Below, piece by piece: positions 8,683 to 17,841 of a DNA stretch of 64,000 nucleotides; within the stretch, counting starts at the first letter, position 1, and every line of letters begins with the position of its first letter. A model generated the notes under the pieces. That model was not told the DNA's origin, did not search any database, and saw nothing but the letters and a program-made list of their open reading frames with translations. The translations under genes and the position numbers were made by a program. The DNA is from Texcoconibacillus texcoconensis (lineage in GTDB: Bacteria; Bacillota; Bacilli; Bacillales; Salisediminibacteriaceae). The stretch covers positions 253,219 through 317,218 of the forward strand of contig NZ_JACHHB010000002.1 in NCBI RefSeq assembly GCF_014202575.1. The letters run 5' to 3'.

Positions 8683-8812
8683 ATTGAAACGAAAGGCGGC
8701 GACTCCCAAAGGATCAGCGTAGTCTGAAGATCCAATTCAGCGACGGTTTGTGGAGCTGAATTTAGCTGAAGACAAGCCCTTGGGAAAGCGTCCGCCTGCA
8801 GTGAAAATCACA
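8683..8812. repeat. Bacillaceae-type intergenic imperfect inverted repeat
   Basis: Arms GGCGGCGACTCCCAAAGG and CCCTTGGGAAAGCGTCCGCC surround an AGCTGAAGAC-type centre, ending TGCAGTGAAAATCAC. This resembles the GCGACTCC...GGAAAGCG...CCGCC intergenic repeats scattered through many Bacillaceae genomes (from memory, not searched). The rest of the 8463-9139 gap shows no gene. Confidence 0.55.
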
Positions 8813-9139
8813 ATCCATGTTCGGATATGAGATTTACATTATCTATTATGAAATTCATTCAAATGTTGAAAAATAACTTCATTAGTTGGGTTGTTTTCAT
8901 GATTAGCGATCTCACCTATCTTTTCAAACTGACGGCCATTAACCTTTCTAGTGTATACCTGTCTTCCATTGTCACTTTATGTAACATTTCCGTCACGAGT
9001 TGTTAACAAAACGTTCAAGTTTATAACACCTACGACTTTTTAAACTATTATATAATAAATGTATAGAAAGTTAGTGAATTCACAAACTTGTTTAATCAGT
9101 ATATTGAAAATATTATTCGAACTTAGGGGGAATAATTTT

Positions 9140-9649
9140 ATGTTTATGGATTTCTTAAGAAACAATGTATATGCATCAGCAGTATTGACAGTGATTCGTT
9201 TGTATCTCGGTTGGCAGTGGTTAACAGCAGGTTGGGGTAAAGCATTTGGAGACTTTAGTGCGGAAGGGTTCTTGCACGGAATCATCGCAAATGAAGAAGT
9301 AATGACACAATATCCAACGTATCACGCATTTATCGAAAGCTTTGCTCTTCCGAACGCAGAACTCTTTAGTTTCATGGTCGCTTGGGGTGAGGTTGCCGTT
9401 GGTCTAGGATTAATCCTTGGTGTTTTAACGACAGCTGCAGCATTTTTCGGTATGGTGATGAACTTTGCGTTCATGTTCGGCGGAACAATTTCTTCAAACC
9501 CTTGGATGGTACTTCTTACGATCTTTATCGTCGCTGCAGGTTACAATGCCGGTAAATTCGGTGGAGACCGTTGGGTCATTCCTTACATCCGTGAAACAGT
9601 GTTTAAAGGAAAACTTGGTGGTAACCCCGAAAAGTCTGTTACACAATAA
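9140..9649 (+). CDS. DoxX family membrane protein
   Basis: A 169-residue, four-helix membrane protein of the DoxX family: TVIRLYLGWQWLTAGWGKAFG near the N-terminus, FSFMVAWGEVAVGLGLILG and GGTISSNPWMVLL further on. Family members are quinol oxidase subunits or partners of stress oxidoreductases such as CatD. Start chosen at ATG 9140 because AGGGGG lies nine bases upstream; the open frame extends further left without a ribosome binding site. Monocistronic, with its own terminator. Function here not known beyond the family. Confidence 0.88.
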   Translation: MFMDFLRNNVYASAVLTVIRLYLGWQWLTAGWGKAFGDFSAEGFLHGIIANEEVMTQYPTYHAFIESFALPNAELFSFMVAWGEVAVGLGLILGVLTTAAAFFGMVMNFAFMFGGTISSNPWMVLLTIFIVAAGYNAGKFGGDRWVIPYIRETVFKGKLGGNPEKSVTQ

Positions 9650-9665
9650 ACCGCATAATGACTTG

Positions 9666-9695
9666 AAAGAGGATGGCACAGTGCTATCCTCTTTT
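9666..9695 (+). terminator. Intrinsic terminator after doxX
   Basis: AAGAGGATGGCAC pairs with GTGCTATCCTCTT and is followed by TTTTG. Confidence 0.8.
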
Positions 9696-9851
9696 GTTAG
9701 CACTGAAAACTGTTTCCACATGTCATAATCATGAGATGTCTTTCGTCCACACACATGAAAAATCCCATATAATTTTACATAAATCATCGGGATGCATATG
9801 TTAAAATTTACTTATTGTGGGTTTATATAGAAAAAATAGGGATTGATATAT

Positions 9852-10421
9852 ATGGTAAAAAATCAAAAAAATCTAAAAGAGGATATTAACCATGATGATT
9901 CCAATGGGGAAATTGAAGGGAGTACACCTAACAATTCTGCCTCCGAAGAAGATATAGAAAGAGGTAAACCTCATCAAAAAGAGAAAGTGAAATCACCCTT
10001 TCCAATGAAACATCGTTTGATTATTGCAATCGGATACGCAATTCCAATGATTGTTAGCGTCACATATCTTCCTATTATCATCGTTTTTATTTATTACTAT
10101 TTTTTAGGCTCAATGTCTCGTTTTGTAAACCACCATTTAAAACAGTGCTTTAATGTTATTGTTAACTACTATATATATTGGACCGCCTTTACGTCAGTCA
10201 TCTATTTGATAGGTACTTATGCTGACACATTTGAACAATCAGAACCACTGATTGAAAGTAACCCCGTTCTCGGTGCCTTTCTATTTTTATTTCTCATGTC
10301 AGATTTATTTTTGCTCATTTTTTTAAACTTTCTACTTCATGTTACTTTGATCATCACGATTGTTCTTGCTTTTCTTGGAAGATGGGCTCGCATACCACTT
10401 ATCATTCGCTTTATTAAGTGA
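9852..10421 (+). CDS. DUF4870-like (Tic20-type) membrane protein
   Basis: A 189-residue protein with a charged, disordered N-terminal stretch of about 55 residues and then four hydrophobic segments. The domain ends with RWARIPLIIRFIK, the usual end of DUF4870/Tic20-like domains, and has a short charged loop (SRFVNHHLKQCFNVIVNYYIY) at the family's usual conserved position. Function unknown. Start placed at ATG 9852 behind TAGGGAT; a TTG at 9843 in the same frame would add three residues. Confidence 0.65.
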   Translation: MVKNQKNLKEDINHDDSNGEIEGSTPNNSASEEDIERGKPHQKEKVKSPFPMKHRLIIAIGYAIPMIVSVTYLPIIIVFIYYYFLGSMSRFVNHHLKQCFNVIVNYYIYWTAFTSVIYLIGTYADTFEQSEPLIESNPVLGAFLFLFLMSDLFLLIFLNFLLHVTLIITIVLAFLGRWARIPLIIRFIK

Positions 10422-10479
10422 TCCGATTTTGCAAACATGGAGTTTTTACGATGTTGAAAATAATAATGACCACGATCTT

Positions 10480-10518
10480 AAAGAAAAGCTGTCTAATAAA
10501 GAACGGCTCTTCTTTATT
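10480..10518 (+). terminator. Probable terminator after the DUF4870-like gene
   Basis: AAAGAAAAGCTGT pairs with ACGGCTCTTCTTT (one mismatch and one wobble), followed by an AT-rich run. Confidence 0.5.
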
Positions 10519-10563
10519 GCTTATATTGCACAATTGATTTGATATATTAATGAGAACGAATAC

Positions 10564-10746
10564 TTATTGAGGGGCTTTTTCATTTTCCTTCAATTTTTGA
10601 TATTTACTTATAAAGGTGTCTAGTTCTTGGCTACATTTAATTGTATCTGAATGGTTAAACCCTTTCTCTTCTGCTGTGGCAACCATAACAATTCTTAACT
10701 TGTGAATTTTATATTCGATTTTAGTCATTTCATCTTTATTAATCAT
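10564..10746 (-). CDS. Spo0E family aspartyl-phosphate phosphatase-like protein
   Basis: A 60-residue helical-hairpin protein. IEYKIHKLRIVMVATAEEKG, then SQELDTFISKYQKL, match the Spo0E/Rap-independent phosphatase family: the SQELD motif is the diagnostic core that removes phosphate from Spo0A-P and so delays sporulation. The open frame extends further upstream, but the ATG at 10746 has a proper ribosome binding site (AGGGGT) and gives the normal family size. Monocistronic. Confidence 0.82.
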   Translation of the reverse strand: MINKDEMTKIEYKIHKLRIVMVATAEEKGFNHSDTIKCSQELDTFISKYQKLKENEKAPQ

Positions 10747-10999
10747 ATAAAGAACCCCTATGAAATATTGGTCAATATTATTAGAACGTAACTCTAATTT
10801 AACGTATTTAATAGTAGCTGTTAATCGAATCGACAACAAAACTATTCATTCAACAAAATCTTTATAATCCCCCTTGAAAACCTTGATTTCAGTCTATGAG
10901 GTCCTGTTTTTAGAGGTGTAATAAACATGATTCTACATTAATGAGATGACAAAATGTTACATTTCACAACTTATATTTGTCATCTACTACACGATTATT

Positions 11000-11030
11000 G
11001 AAAAGAAAAAAATGCTGTCGAAACAGCTTT
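11000..11030 (-). terminator. Terminator after the Tet(K/L)-like MFS gene
   Basis: Minus strand: GCTGT-TTCG-ACAGC followed by a T-rich run, about 100 bases beyond the stop codon at 11130. The 10840-11129 gap shows nothing else. Confidence 0.6.
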
Positions 11031-11129
11031 AAAAATGGAACTTATACTTTTACAAGAAAATACATGTCTTAATCGTGTAGGGGTATTTTGATAGAGACGG
11101 TTTCGATTCGGCACTCTAAAGTATTCATC

Positions 11130-12542
11130 TCACGTTTCACTTGCTAAATGTTGCTGTTTCTCTTCTTTTTTATTTTCATCGCCTCTAAACACCCAAGTAA
11201 ATAAGGACAAGGCAACGACTGTCACTAGCATTAAAATAAAGAACAGATTTGAATAAATCATATTATCTCCACTCAATGCTAATGGGTTCATAAGATAAGA
11301 AACATTTCCTAAGTCTAAATAGCTTCCAAATAAAGCTGAACTCACCGCACCAGCCATAAAGTTTAATAAATTGAATAAACCCATTCCAACACCAGTACGC
11401 TCATTCGGTAGAATGGTTGTTAATAGATTGGCCGTCGAACTTTGGATCAACGGGAACCCTAAATATGTGACCAATAAACAGATCGCAATCACCCATGGTG
11501 AATAGCCTGCAAAGGTCGAAATCAACAGTACACCAGCTCCAACGAGAGTAAGAGCAATCACTACCACTCCTTGGCTTCCACGGAGTTCAATAAGTTTTCC
11601 TCCAAATTGTCCAATAAAACCTGCGAAAATCGCTCCTGGAAATAAAACAAAACCAATTCCTAACGTACTCATGTCATAAAGGTCTCGCAACATAATTGGA
11701 ATGACAAAAATCATCCCAAATAACGCAGACGTTCCTAAGAAACTTGTTAACACGGTCGTTGTGTAACGACGATCCTTTAACATAGTTGGTTGAATAAATG
11801 GTTCTCGGACCGAAAGCGTTCGCCATACAAACAAAATAAACGAAAAAAATCCGATCGTTAAGACCCAAACATTGAAAGTCGTCACAAACATCAAAAACCC
11901 AGAAACAAAACCAGTTAAAAATAATGCACCAATAAAATCAACCGTTCCCTCTCTTTTCCCTTCTTCAGGAAGCCATCGGCGTAATAATGGAACAGCAAGA
12001 ATAGAAAACATTGAAAAAACAAATAAAAATCGCCACTCAAGGACACCACCAATTAATCCTCCTGCAATTGGACCTACACCTGAGGCGAAGGCCACTGTCG
12101 AAGAAATAATGCCGAAAACTTTCCCTTTTTCATCTGGTAAAAAGCGAGCCGGGATGATAAATGCGAAAGCCGGAATGGTTGCACCCCCTACAGCTTGAAT
12201 GATTCTTGCCACAATTAAAGTCGTATAATTAGGTGCAATTAAACCTAGCGTCGCACCTACAGCAAACAGAATAACTCCCACGGAAATCAAGGTTTTAATA
12301 GGATAAATATCTGCAAGTTTTCCATACATCAGTGAACAAACAGCAAAAACAAGAATATATCCTGTCATCACCCAACTTACTTGTGAAGGCATTAACCCGA
12401 ATTCTTCAGCAATATCAGGAACAGCCACATTAAACATCGTCCCGTTCATAACCGTAAATATGAGTAATATACAGATCAATAAAATTAGTTGACTTTTCTT
12501 TTTCGAATCAAGTTGATGATCCAGCTTAGATGCACCAGTCAT
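11130..12542 (-). CDS. Tet(K)/Tet(L)-like DHA2 family MFS transporter
   Basis: A 470-residue, probably 14-helix drug:H+ antiporter. It aligns by eye with Tet(L) over its length: NVAVPDIAEEFG in helix 1, YGKLADIYPIKTLI (motif A), ARIIQAVGGA, and GVGPIAGGLIGG (antiporter motif C). Tet(L)-type proteins export tetracycline and also Na+ or K+ for protons, which would suit an alkaliphile; which activity this one has cannot be read from sequence. No tetR or leader peptide is seen. Starts at ATG 12542 behind AAAGGGG. Confidence 0.85.
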   Translation of the reverse strand: MTGASKLDHQLDSKKKSQLILLICILLIFTVMNGTMFNVAVPDIAEEFGLMPSQVSWVMTGYILVFAVCSLMYGKLADIYPIKTLISVGVILFAVGATLGLIAPNYTTLIVARIIQAVGGATIPAFAFIIPARFLPDEKGKVFGIISSTVAFASGVGPIAGGLIGGVLEWRFLFVFSMFSILAVPLLRRWLPEEGKREGTVDFIGALFLTGFVSGFLMFVTTFNVWVLTIGFFSFILFVWRTLSVREPFIQPTMLKDRRYTTTVLTSFLGTSALFGMIFVIPIMLRDLYDMSTLGIGFVLFPGAIFAGFIGQFGGKLIELRGSQGVVVIALTLVGAGVLLISTFAGYSPWVIAICLLVTYLGFPLIQSSTANLLTTILPNERTGVGMGLFNLLNFMAGAVSSALFGSYLDLGNVSYLMNPLALSGDNMIYSNLFFILMLVTVVALSLFTWVFRGDENKKEEKQQHLASET

Positions 12543-12744
12543 AGTCTGAGAACCCCTTTAGTTTTCATAACAAAAGAAACGCCGGTAATTATACATAACC
12601 GCCGAATTGCCATTGAAATATGAAAATTACAATCATTTATTTCGCCTCTCTATATATTAAACACCCCTTATTTGAATGTCAAAGCAGCAAATATTCAGAA
12701 AAGAATTCATCCTTCCCACCTACCAACATTGCCTTTAACACGAT

Positions 12745-12784
12745 AAAAAACCACCTACAGTTATCATGAACGATAGGTGGCTTT
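12745..12784 (-). terminator. Terminator after the penicillin acylase gene
   Basis: Minus strand: CCACCTA and TAGGTGG arms, then TTTTTTATC. Confidence 0.8.
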
Positions 12785-12799
12785 TACGATGGTCATATT

Positions 12800-15415
12800 T
12801 TATCTCTCCGGTAGAAAGCGTAACTCTTTTAAACTTTCTCGCTCCGATCGGGACCCGCTCATTGGCTTCAACTCCCCTTCTATCCATGGCTCTACCTGAT
12901 CATCATAGTGAGGTGACCACAGTTGGCCTGATTGTCCTGGCATCAAAATATCGTAAAACTCAGGGTCATTAGAGAAATGCCCAACAAATCGCCATCCTGC
13001 AGCGGTGGTAATGTTACCACTCTCTTGATCATAGCCCATCATACCTGGTGTTGCCGCACTCCCACCTAAAGGCCAGTCACCTACATTGAAAATGTGATTA
13101 AGCGGAAAAACTTCACCTAGTGGGTGTTCAACGGTCATTGAATGGAACTCTCCCCACTCCCAACTTCGCGGGTTTTCCCCTTGTAATTCAACCGCTTCAT
13201 CAACGGCTTCCGAAAACGTTTTTCGCGCAAAATCCGGGAATGACTGATGCCACTCGTCCTCCAGAAAAGAAAACAACACATGTTCCTCGTGTTCTGAAGC
13301 CTTTGTAATGACATCATGAATTGTATTTGAATTCGAGTAAGAAAAACCAAATATGTCTTCAAACAAAGCATCGGCAAACGTTTGATACCACAGGTTCCAA
13401 ATAAGCGCTTCCGAAGAATCGGCATGCTCTACATAATCCCATTCTTCTAACAATGAATAAACTTCTTGTTCAACTTCACCTAGGGGATCAAACTTTTCTT
13501 CGTCTCCTTCATGTTGATCATTCACAGCTTTTTGGTCAGAAACAGCTAGTGCATCTAATAGTTTCGGTAATAACGTTTCTGCTTTTGCACTATAAAAATC
13601 AACTTGCATCTCTTTCATGTCATTCACTGTCATTGGCTCCTCTTTTGACCTTGCAGCTTCAAATACGTTTTCCAACCGCTTTGCACGATAAGGATGAAAA
13701 CTACGTCCAATTTCAAATGGATATGCTTCATCAATCGGTTGATTGTTGGCTGTCATGATGTAACCTTCTTCTGGGTTGATCTCCTGTGGCATAGATTCAC
13801 TTGGAATGAAGCCATCCCACTGGTAATCAGGATCCCAACCTGGTTTAGGCAACTGCCCAGTTGATTGCTGGCGAACCGGAAGTAAAGCTTGGCCGCGATA
13901 CCCGATATTTCCTTGTTGATCTGCAAACACCCAACTTAAAGCAGGCGTCACAAACCCCTCAAGCCCTTCTTTAAATTCATATATGTCGGTTGATCGATTT
14001 AATCGAAGTATGCCATTTAATTCTTCACCAGCCTCTGCTCCTGTCCACCGTAATGAAATGGCTTGATACGGTCCATCATCAACAACTTTGTTAATAACAG
14101 GACCATTTCTCGTAACTTCTACCCGTTCAATATGAGGGTCATCTTCTTCCTCTATCTGTATTTCTTCTTCAATCACCGTCGCTCTTTCCCAATGGTCATC
14201 GTATAAATACATATTTGGATCCTTTGGGTGGACACGCTCTAAAAATAGATCTTCTTGGTCGGCAGAAAGTGAAGTTACCCCCCATGCAACGTGTTGATTG
14301 TGACCAAGAACGACACCCGGAATGCCAGGAACAGTTACTCCAACCGATTCAAAATCATTTTCTATGTTAAGGTGTGTTTGGTACCAAACACTCGGAATCG
14401 CTAATCCTAAATGTGGATCATCTGCGATCAGCGGAAAACCAGACTCCGTCAATTGACCGCTAACTGCCCAGTTATTACTCCCATTGTACGGAGATGGCGC
14501 ATAAGCTCGCAATTCACGGAAATCTTCACTTGAAAATGGTATCTCACCTATATGTCGGTGGTCCATTTCCATATGATCATCCACTGTATCATTTTCCACA
14601 AGCTTTTCAGATTGTTCATAAGATGGGTGAACATTGTCAACATCCTTTTCCTGTTTCAACTGTTCTTCTGGAATGTTGATATCATCATTGTTTTCTAGCG
14701 AAGTAACAACAGGAAATCGTTCTTCATTATAGTTAGGGAACAATTTTAAAGCATCTTCACCCATGTGACGCACCATTTCGTAATGCTTGAGTTCGTCCTT
14801 GTAGTTTCCTGATAATGTATACCCCATATACTTTACAACAAGTGCTGTATCTTGAGGCGTCCACGGTTCTGGTTCATAACCTAGGATGCTGAATTCAATT
14901 GGATCATTGCCATTTGCAAATACTTCTTCGATATAAGCTGTGACCCCTTCGGCATAAGCATTGACCATTTCCGCCGTTTCACGGTCAAACTGCTCGACAA
15001 GTGCTTGCGTTTCTCGGTGCATGCCATATGTACGAAAAAAACGATCGCTATCAAGCGCATCCTCACCTACTACTTCGGCTAACTCGCCACTAGCAAGACG
15101 TCGGGTCATATCCATTTGAAACAAGCGATCTTGCGCTGTGACGTAACCTTGAACATAAAAGGCATCATGAGCACTATTCGCATCAATTTGTGGTACCCCG
15201 TGACCGTCACGAATGACACTCACTTCTTCACGTATCACATCATCGTAAAGTTCACCTTCCAATTCAGGGTGACTGCTCGTTACAAACCAATAAACAACTC
15301 CCATAAACATAACAATAATGATCAATAATATGGCGAAAATCACAAATAGCCACTTCTGCCATTTTTTCTGAAGAAGAGAAACCCGCTTTTCTTTCGTCAC
15401 AACAGGAGAAGACAT
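12800..15415 (-). CDS. Membrane-anchored penicillin acylase family protein (Ntn hydrolase S45)
   Basis: An 871-residue precursor of the penicillin G/V and acyl-homoserine-lactone acylase family. These hydrolyse amides after autocatalytic cutting into alpha and beta chains, with the new N-terminal Ser as nucleophile. The cleavage site is visible as YNG-SNNWAVSG, the Ser being residue 313. Unlike classic secreted acylases it has a cytoplasmic tail and one TM helix (about residues 20-45) with no obvious signal cleavage, so it is probably an ectoenzyme. The many Asp/Glu residues fit a salty or alkaline milieu. Start at ATG 15415, eight bases after AGAGGG; a GTG at 15424 is also in frame. Natural substrate unknown; quorum-signal acylation turnover is one possibility. 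Confidence 0.9.
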   Translation of the reverse strand: MSSPVVTKEKRVSLLQKKWQKWLFVIFAILLIIIVMFMGVVYWFVTSSHPELEGELYDDVIREEVSVIRDGHGVPQIDANSAHDAFYVQGYVTAQDRLFQMDMTRRLASGELAEVVGEDALDSDRFFRTYGMHRETQALVEQFDRETAEMVNAYAEGVTAYIEEVFANGNDPIEFSILGYEPEPWTPQDTALVVKYMGYTLSGNYKDELKHYEMVRHMGEDALKLFPNYNEERFPVVTSLENNDDINIPEEQLKQEKDVDNVHPSYEQSEKLVENDTVDDHMEMDHRHIGEIPFSSEDFRELRAYAPSPYNGSNNWAVSGQLTESGFPLIADDPHLGLAIPSVWYQTHLNIENDFESVGVTVPGIPGVVLGHNQHVAWGVTSLSADQEDLFLERVHPKDPNMYLYDDHWERATVIEEEIQIEEEDDPHIERVEVTRNGPVINKVVDDGPYQAISLRWTGAEAGEELNGILRLNRSTDIYEFKEGLEGFVTPALSWVFADQQGNIGYRGQALLPVRQQSTGQLPKPGWDPDYQWDGFIPSESMPQEINPEEGYIMTANNQPIDEAYPFEIGRSFHPYRAKRLENVFEAARSKEEPMTVNDMKEMQVDFYSAKAETLLPKLLDALAVSDQKAVNDQHEGDEEKFDPLGEVEQEVYSLLEEWDYVEHADSSEALIWNLWYQTFADALFEDIFGFSYSNSNTIHDVITKASEHEEHVLFSFLEDEWHQSFPDFARKTFSEAVDEAVELQGENPRSWEWGEFHSMTVEHPLGEVFPLNHIFNVGDWPLGGSAATPGMMGYDQESGNITTAAGWRFVGHFSNDPEFYDILMPGQSGQLWSPHYDDQVEPWIEGELKPMSGSRSERESLKELRFLPER

Positions 15416-15497
15416 AGATAACACCCTCTACTAGAAAAGTTGTCATACTTTACTTTCCGATAAAGTCAAAAAAATCCTTTCATTTCTTTTTAAAAAA

Positions 15498-15542
15498 CAA
15501 GATCAGGCACGGAAACTCTAGTTAAGTTTGTGCCTGACCTTG
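15498..15542. repeat. REP-like hairpin
   Basis: CAAGATCAGGCAC pairs with GTGCCTGACCTTG with one mismatch, and an inner AAACT/AGTTT extends the stem. No T-tract follows, so it is unlikely to be a simple terminator. It lies in the 625-base gap between the acylase and rlmCD-like genes, which otherwise holds only the terminator at 15911. Confidence 0.55.
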
Positions 15543-15910
15543 TACAATATGGATATGATTAATTGAATGTATATTCGTGAACTTTAAATAAATGTTAAGG
15601 GAAACACAAAAAATGTTAATGATCGTGCTCATCAAAATTCCCCGTGTCTCTAAATTGCTTACATCGCAACATTTTACAAATGAAAACGATGAATCCTTTG
15701 CGTTGGAACCATCGTTTTTATTCTCTTATTCTTTTTCCTTTGTGACTGAACGGTCCTCTACTCGCAATGCCGCATAATAAAAAGAAGTGTAATATGTGAT
15801 GCATTCAAAACAAAGTCTCAACACAAACCCCCATTTTCCCCACTTTTGATTCAACTATTTTGTCCCAACTTCATTTTCACGCGAGATTAAAGTTCGATTA
15901 GAAAAATCAT

Positions 15911-15952
15911 GAAAAGGCCTGAGAAATCAGTCTCCTGTCCCTCAAGCCTTCA
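15911..15952 (-). terminator. Probable terminator of the rlmCD-like paralogue
   Basis: Minus strand: AAGGCTTGAG pairs with CTCAGGCCTT (one G-U pair), then TTTTC; it lies about 90 bases beyond the stop codon. Confidence 0.55.
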
Positions 15953-16019
15953 CCTTCTTTCCGAATCTGTTCGATCTTTATCCTTACAAATTCGGGCATT
16001 TGTTCTAACTTTTTTATAA

Positions 16020-16210
16020 ATGGTGGATCTTTATTTTGACATTACACATCTAAAACAATTTCAGCGACGGCTTCAACGTGATTCGTCTGAGGGAACATGT
16101 CCACAGGTTGAACTTGTTTTGTACGAAATCCACCGTCTTCTAAAATACGTAAGTCGCGAGCAAGGGTCGCTGGGTTACAGGAAACATAGACGATCCGTTT
16201 AGGTTTGAGT
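16020..16210. repeat. Near-identical segment shared with 18272-18462 (direct repeat, copy 1)
   Basis: Covers the last 165 or so coding bases of the RlmCD-like gene and 22 bases beyond its stop. I count only about a dozen differences from 18272-18462, whereas the rest of the two genes is strongly diverged. This points to gene conversion or unequal recombination. Confidence 0.85.
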
Positions 16211-17532
16211 TGAATCAAGCTAGACAAAAAGGCTTCGTCGCACCCGCTTCTAGGCGGGTCCATAAACACGACATCTATATTTTCATCACGTTCCGCCATC
16301 TGTACCATGAACTCTCCAGCGTCGCCTTGATAAAATCGGGCATTTTTTACGCCGTTACGCTTTGAATTACGAATAGCGTCACGAACCGCACCTTTATTAA
16401 CCTCCACACCAATGACCTTGCCAGCTCTCTTACTTGCAACCAGTCCAATCGTACCGATACCGCAGTATGCGTCTATTACGGTTTGCTCTCCAGTTAGCCC
16501 TGCCATTTCAATAGCCCTTGTATACAGCTTTTCTGTCTGGACTGGATTAATCTGATAGAAGGAATTCGCTGAGATCTCGAATTCCAATCCACAGAGTGTG
16601 TCTGTTATGGTTCCCTTGCCGTATAGCACTTTTTCCTGATTGCCAAGCACCATGCTGTCATTCCTGTCATTTATGTTCAGCAGTATCGTCGTAATTTCCG
16701 GGTGAGTGTTTCTTAGGGTTTTAACGAAATTATTCTTCCCCTTAAACACTGGTGATGCGGCTACCAGAACCACCATGATTTCACCGCTCATTTTTCCTAC
16801 CCTTATCAATACGTGCCGCAAAAAGCCCTGTCCAGTGTCTTCGTTGTACGGCTGCATTTTAAAGGACTTCATCATCCCCTTGATGGTTTGAATAATCTCA
16901 TCTGCTTTTGGATCATGGATGATGGACCTTTCCATCGGTATGATCTGATGAGTATTTTCGGCGTATAGTCCACTAATAATCTGTCGTTTATTATTTAGAC
17001 CGAATGTCATAACATTTTTGTTCCGGTACCCATACGGATGTTCCATGGTTATGATGGGCTCTGTTTTTCCAAAAGGCTTCATTAGTTCATCTATGACGTT
17101 CTGTTTGAAACGCTTTTGCGCCTGATCATTCATGTGGTGAATATGACATCCCGTACCCTCGTGGTAATAAGCAAATGGTGGATGAGCACGGTCTTCTGAA
17201 GGGTTAATCACCCGCTTCAGCTCCGTGTTGAAAAAGCGTCCTTTTTTGGAAACAATCACTTCAGCTGTTTCACCAGGCAGCAGGTTCGCAACCTCAAGCT
17301 GCTTCCCTTCCCACCGGACAATCCCTTTACCCTCACTTGTTAAACCTGAACAGGTTACCTCTACGGGTGCATTTTTCTTGCCATGGGAGCGCTTATCGGT
17401 TGTAGGAGGCTTGCCTTTGGTTTTTGAGTTTTTTCGGTTTCCCTGCGGAGGAGATTGTTTGCTATTCTGTTTTTCAGTTTGATGTTGTTTATTTTTTGAT
17501 TTTTTAAATCCGTGATTCTTTTTTTTAGTCAT
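16042..17532 (-). CDS. RlmCD/TrmA-like RNA m5U methyltransferase paralogue lacking most Fe-S cysteines
   Basis: A 496-residue enzyme of the SAM-dependent uracil-C5 RNA methyltransferase family: a TRAM-like OB domain at about 55-110, the central domain, then the Rossmann methyltransferase domain with [11 protein letters not shown] (SAM), MDPPRSGCDE and the catalytic VSCNPATLARDL. Compared with the paralogue at 18294-19676, three of four cluster ligands are replaced (F120, G126 and S203; only C129 remains), so it probably lacks the [4Fe-4S] cluster. It also has a Lys/Gln-rich tail of about 55 residues at the N-terminus that the paralogue lacks. Its last 55 residues are almost identical to the paralogue through DNA exchange. 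Likely an rRNA or tRNA U-methylase; target unknown. Confidence 0.85.
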   Translation of the reverse strand: MTKKKNHGFKKSKNKQHQTEKQNSKQSPPQGNRKNSKTKGKPPTTDKRSHGKKNAPVEVTCSGLTSEGKGIVRWEGKQLEVANLLPGETAEVIVSKKGRFFNTELKRVINPSEDRAHPPFAYYHEGTGCHIHHMNDQAQKRFKQNVIDELMKPFGKTEPIITMEHPYGYRNKNVMTFGLNNKRQIISGLYAENTHQIIPMERSIIHDPKADEIIQTIKGMMKSFKMQPYNEDTGQGFLRHVLIRVGKMSGEIMVVLVAASPVFKGKNNFVKTLRNTHPEITTILLNINDRNDSMVLGNQEKVLYGKGTITDTLCGLEFEISANSFYQINPVQTEKLYTRAIEMAGLTGEQTVIDAYCGIGTIGLVASKRAGKVIGVEVNKGAVRDAIRNSKRNGVKNARFYQGDAGEFMVQMAERDENIDVVFMDPPRSGCDEAFLSSLIQLKPKRIVYVSCNPATLARDLRILEDGGFRTKQVQPVDMFPQTNHVEAVAEIVLDV

Positions 17533-17567
17533 AAAGTACTACCCTACTTTTCTTTTAGTTTGGTTCA

Positions 17568-17661
17568 GAAACTTGGGGACGGACCTCCTTTACCAGATTT
17601 GTAACCACTTTGTAGAAACTTGGGGACGGACCTCCTTTACCAGATTTGTAACCACTTTGTA
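17568..17661. repeat. Two tandem copies of a 47-bp sequence
   Basis: ACTTGGGGACGGACCTCC begins at 17571 and again at 17618; the following CTTTACCAGATTTGTAACC is also repeated, giving a period of 47 bp. It lies just upstream of the rlmCD-like paralogue. Confidence 0.9.
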
Positions 17662-17841
17662 ATCATTTCTCCTTGATGATGCACTTAAAGGAACAAACGA
17701 ATATTTCACCAAAATCAAACACCTTAAAGAACATACTACGGGTAATTTATCACAATATATTTTAGGGAGAAATTGCGCGAACTATCCCCGTGCACCCAAG
17801 AGGACGCAAAAACCTTTTCCTACCATTCATGTATAATAATA

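Noticed and set aside
9843-10421. Second overlapping gene at 10360-10542
   Set aside because: It lies in another frame over the end of the DUF4870-like gene and its terminator, without a ribosome binding site.
11130-12542. Acquired tetracycline resistance gene
   Set aside because: The similarity to Tet(L) is clear but moderate, and no leader peptide, tetR or mobile flank is present; it looks like a chromosomal DHA2 transporter.
15592-15777. Possible 61-residue gene in the gap after the acylase gene
   Set aside because: No ribosome binding site and no family-like sequence; the composition looks like chance.
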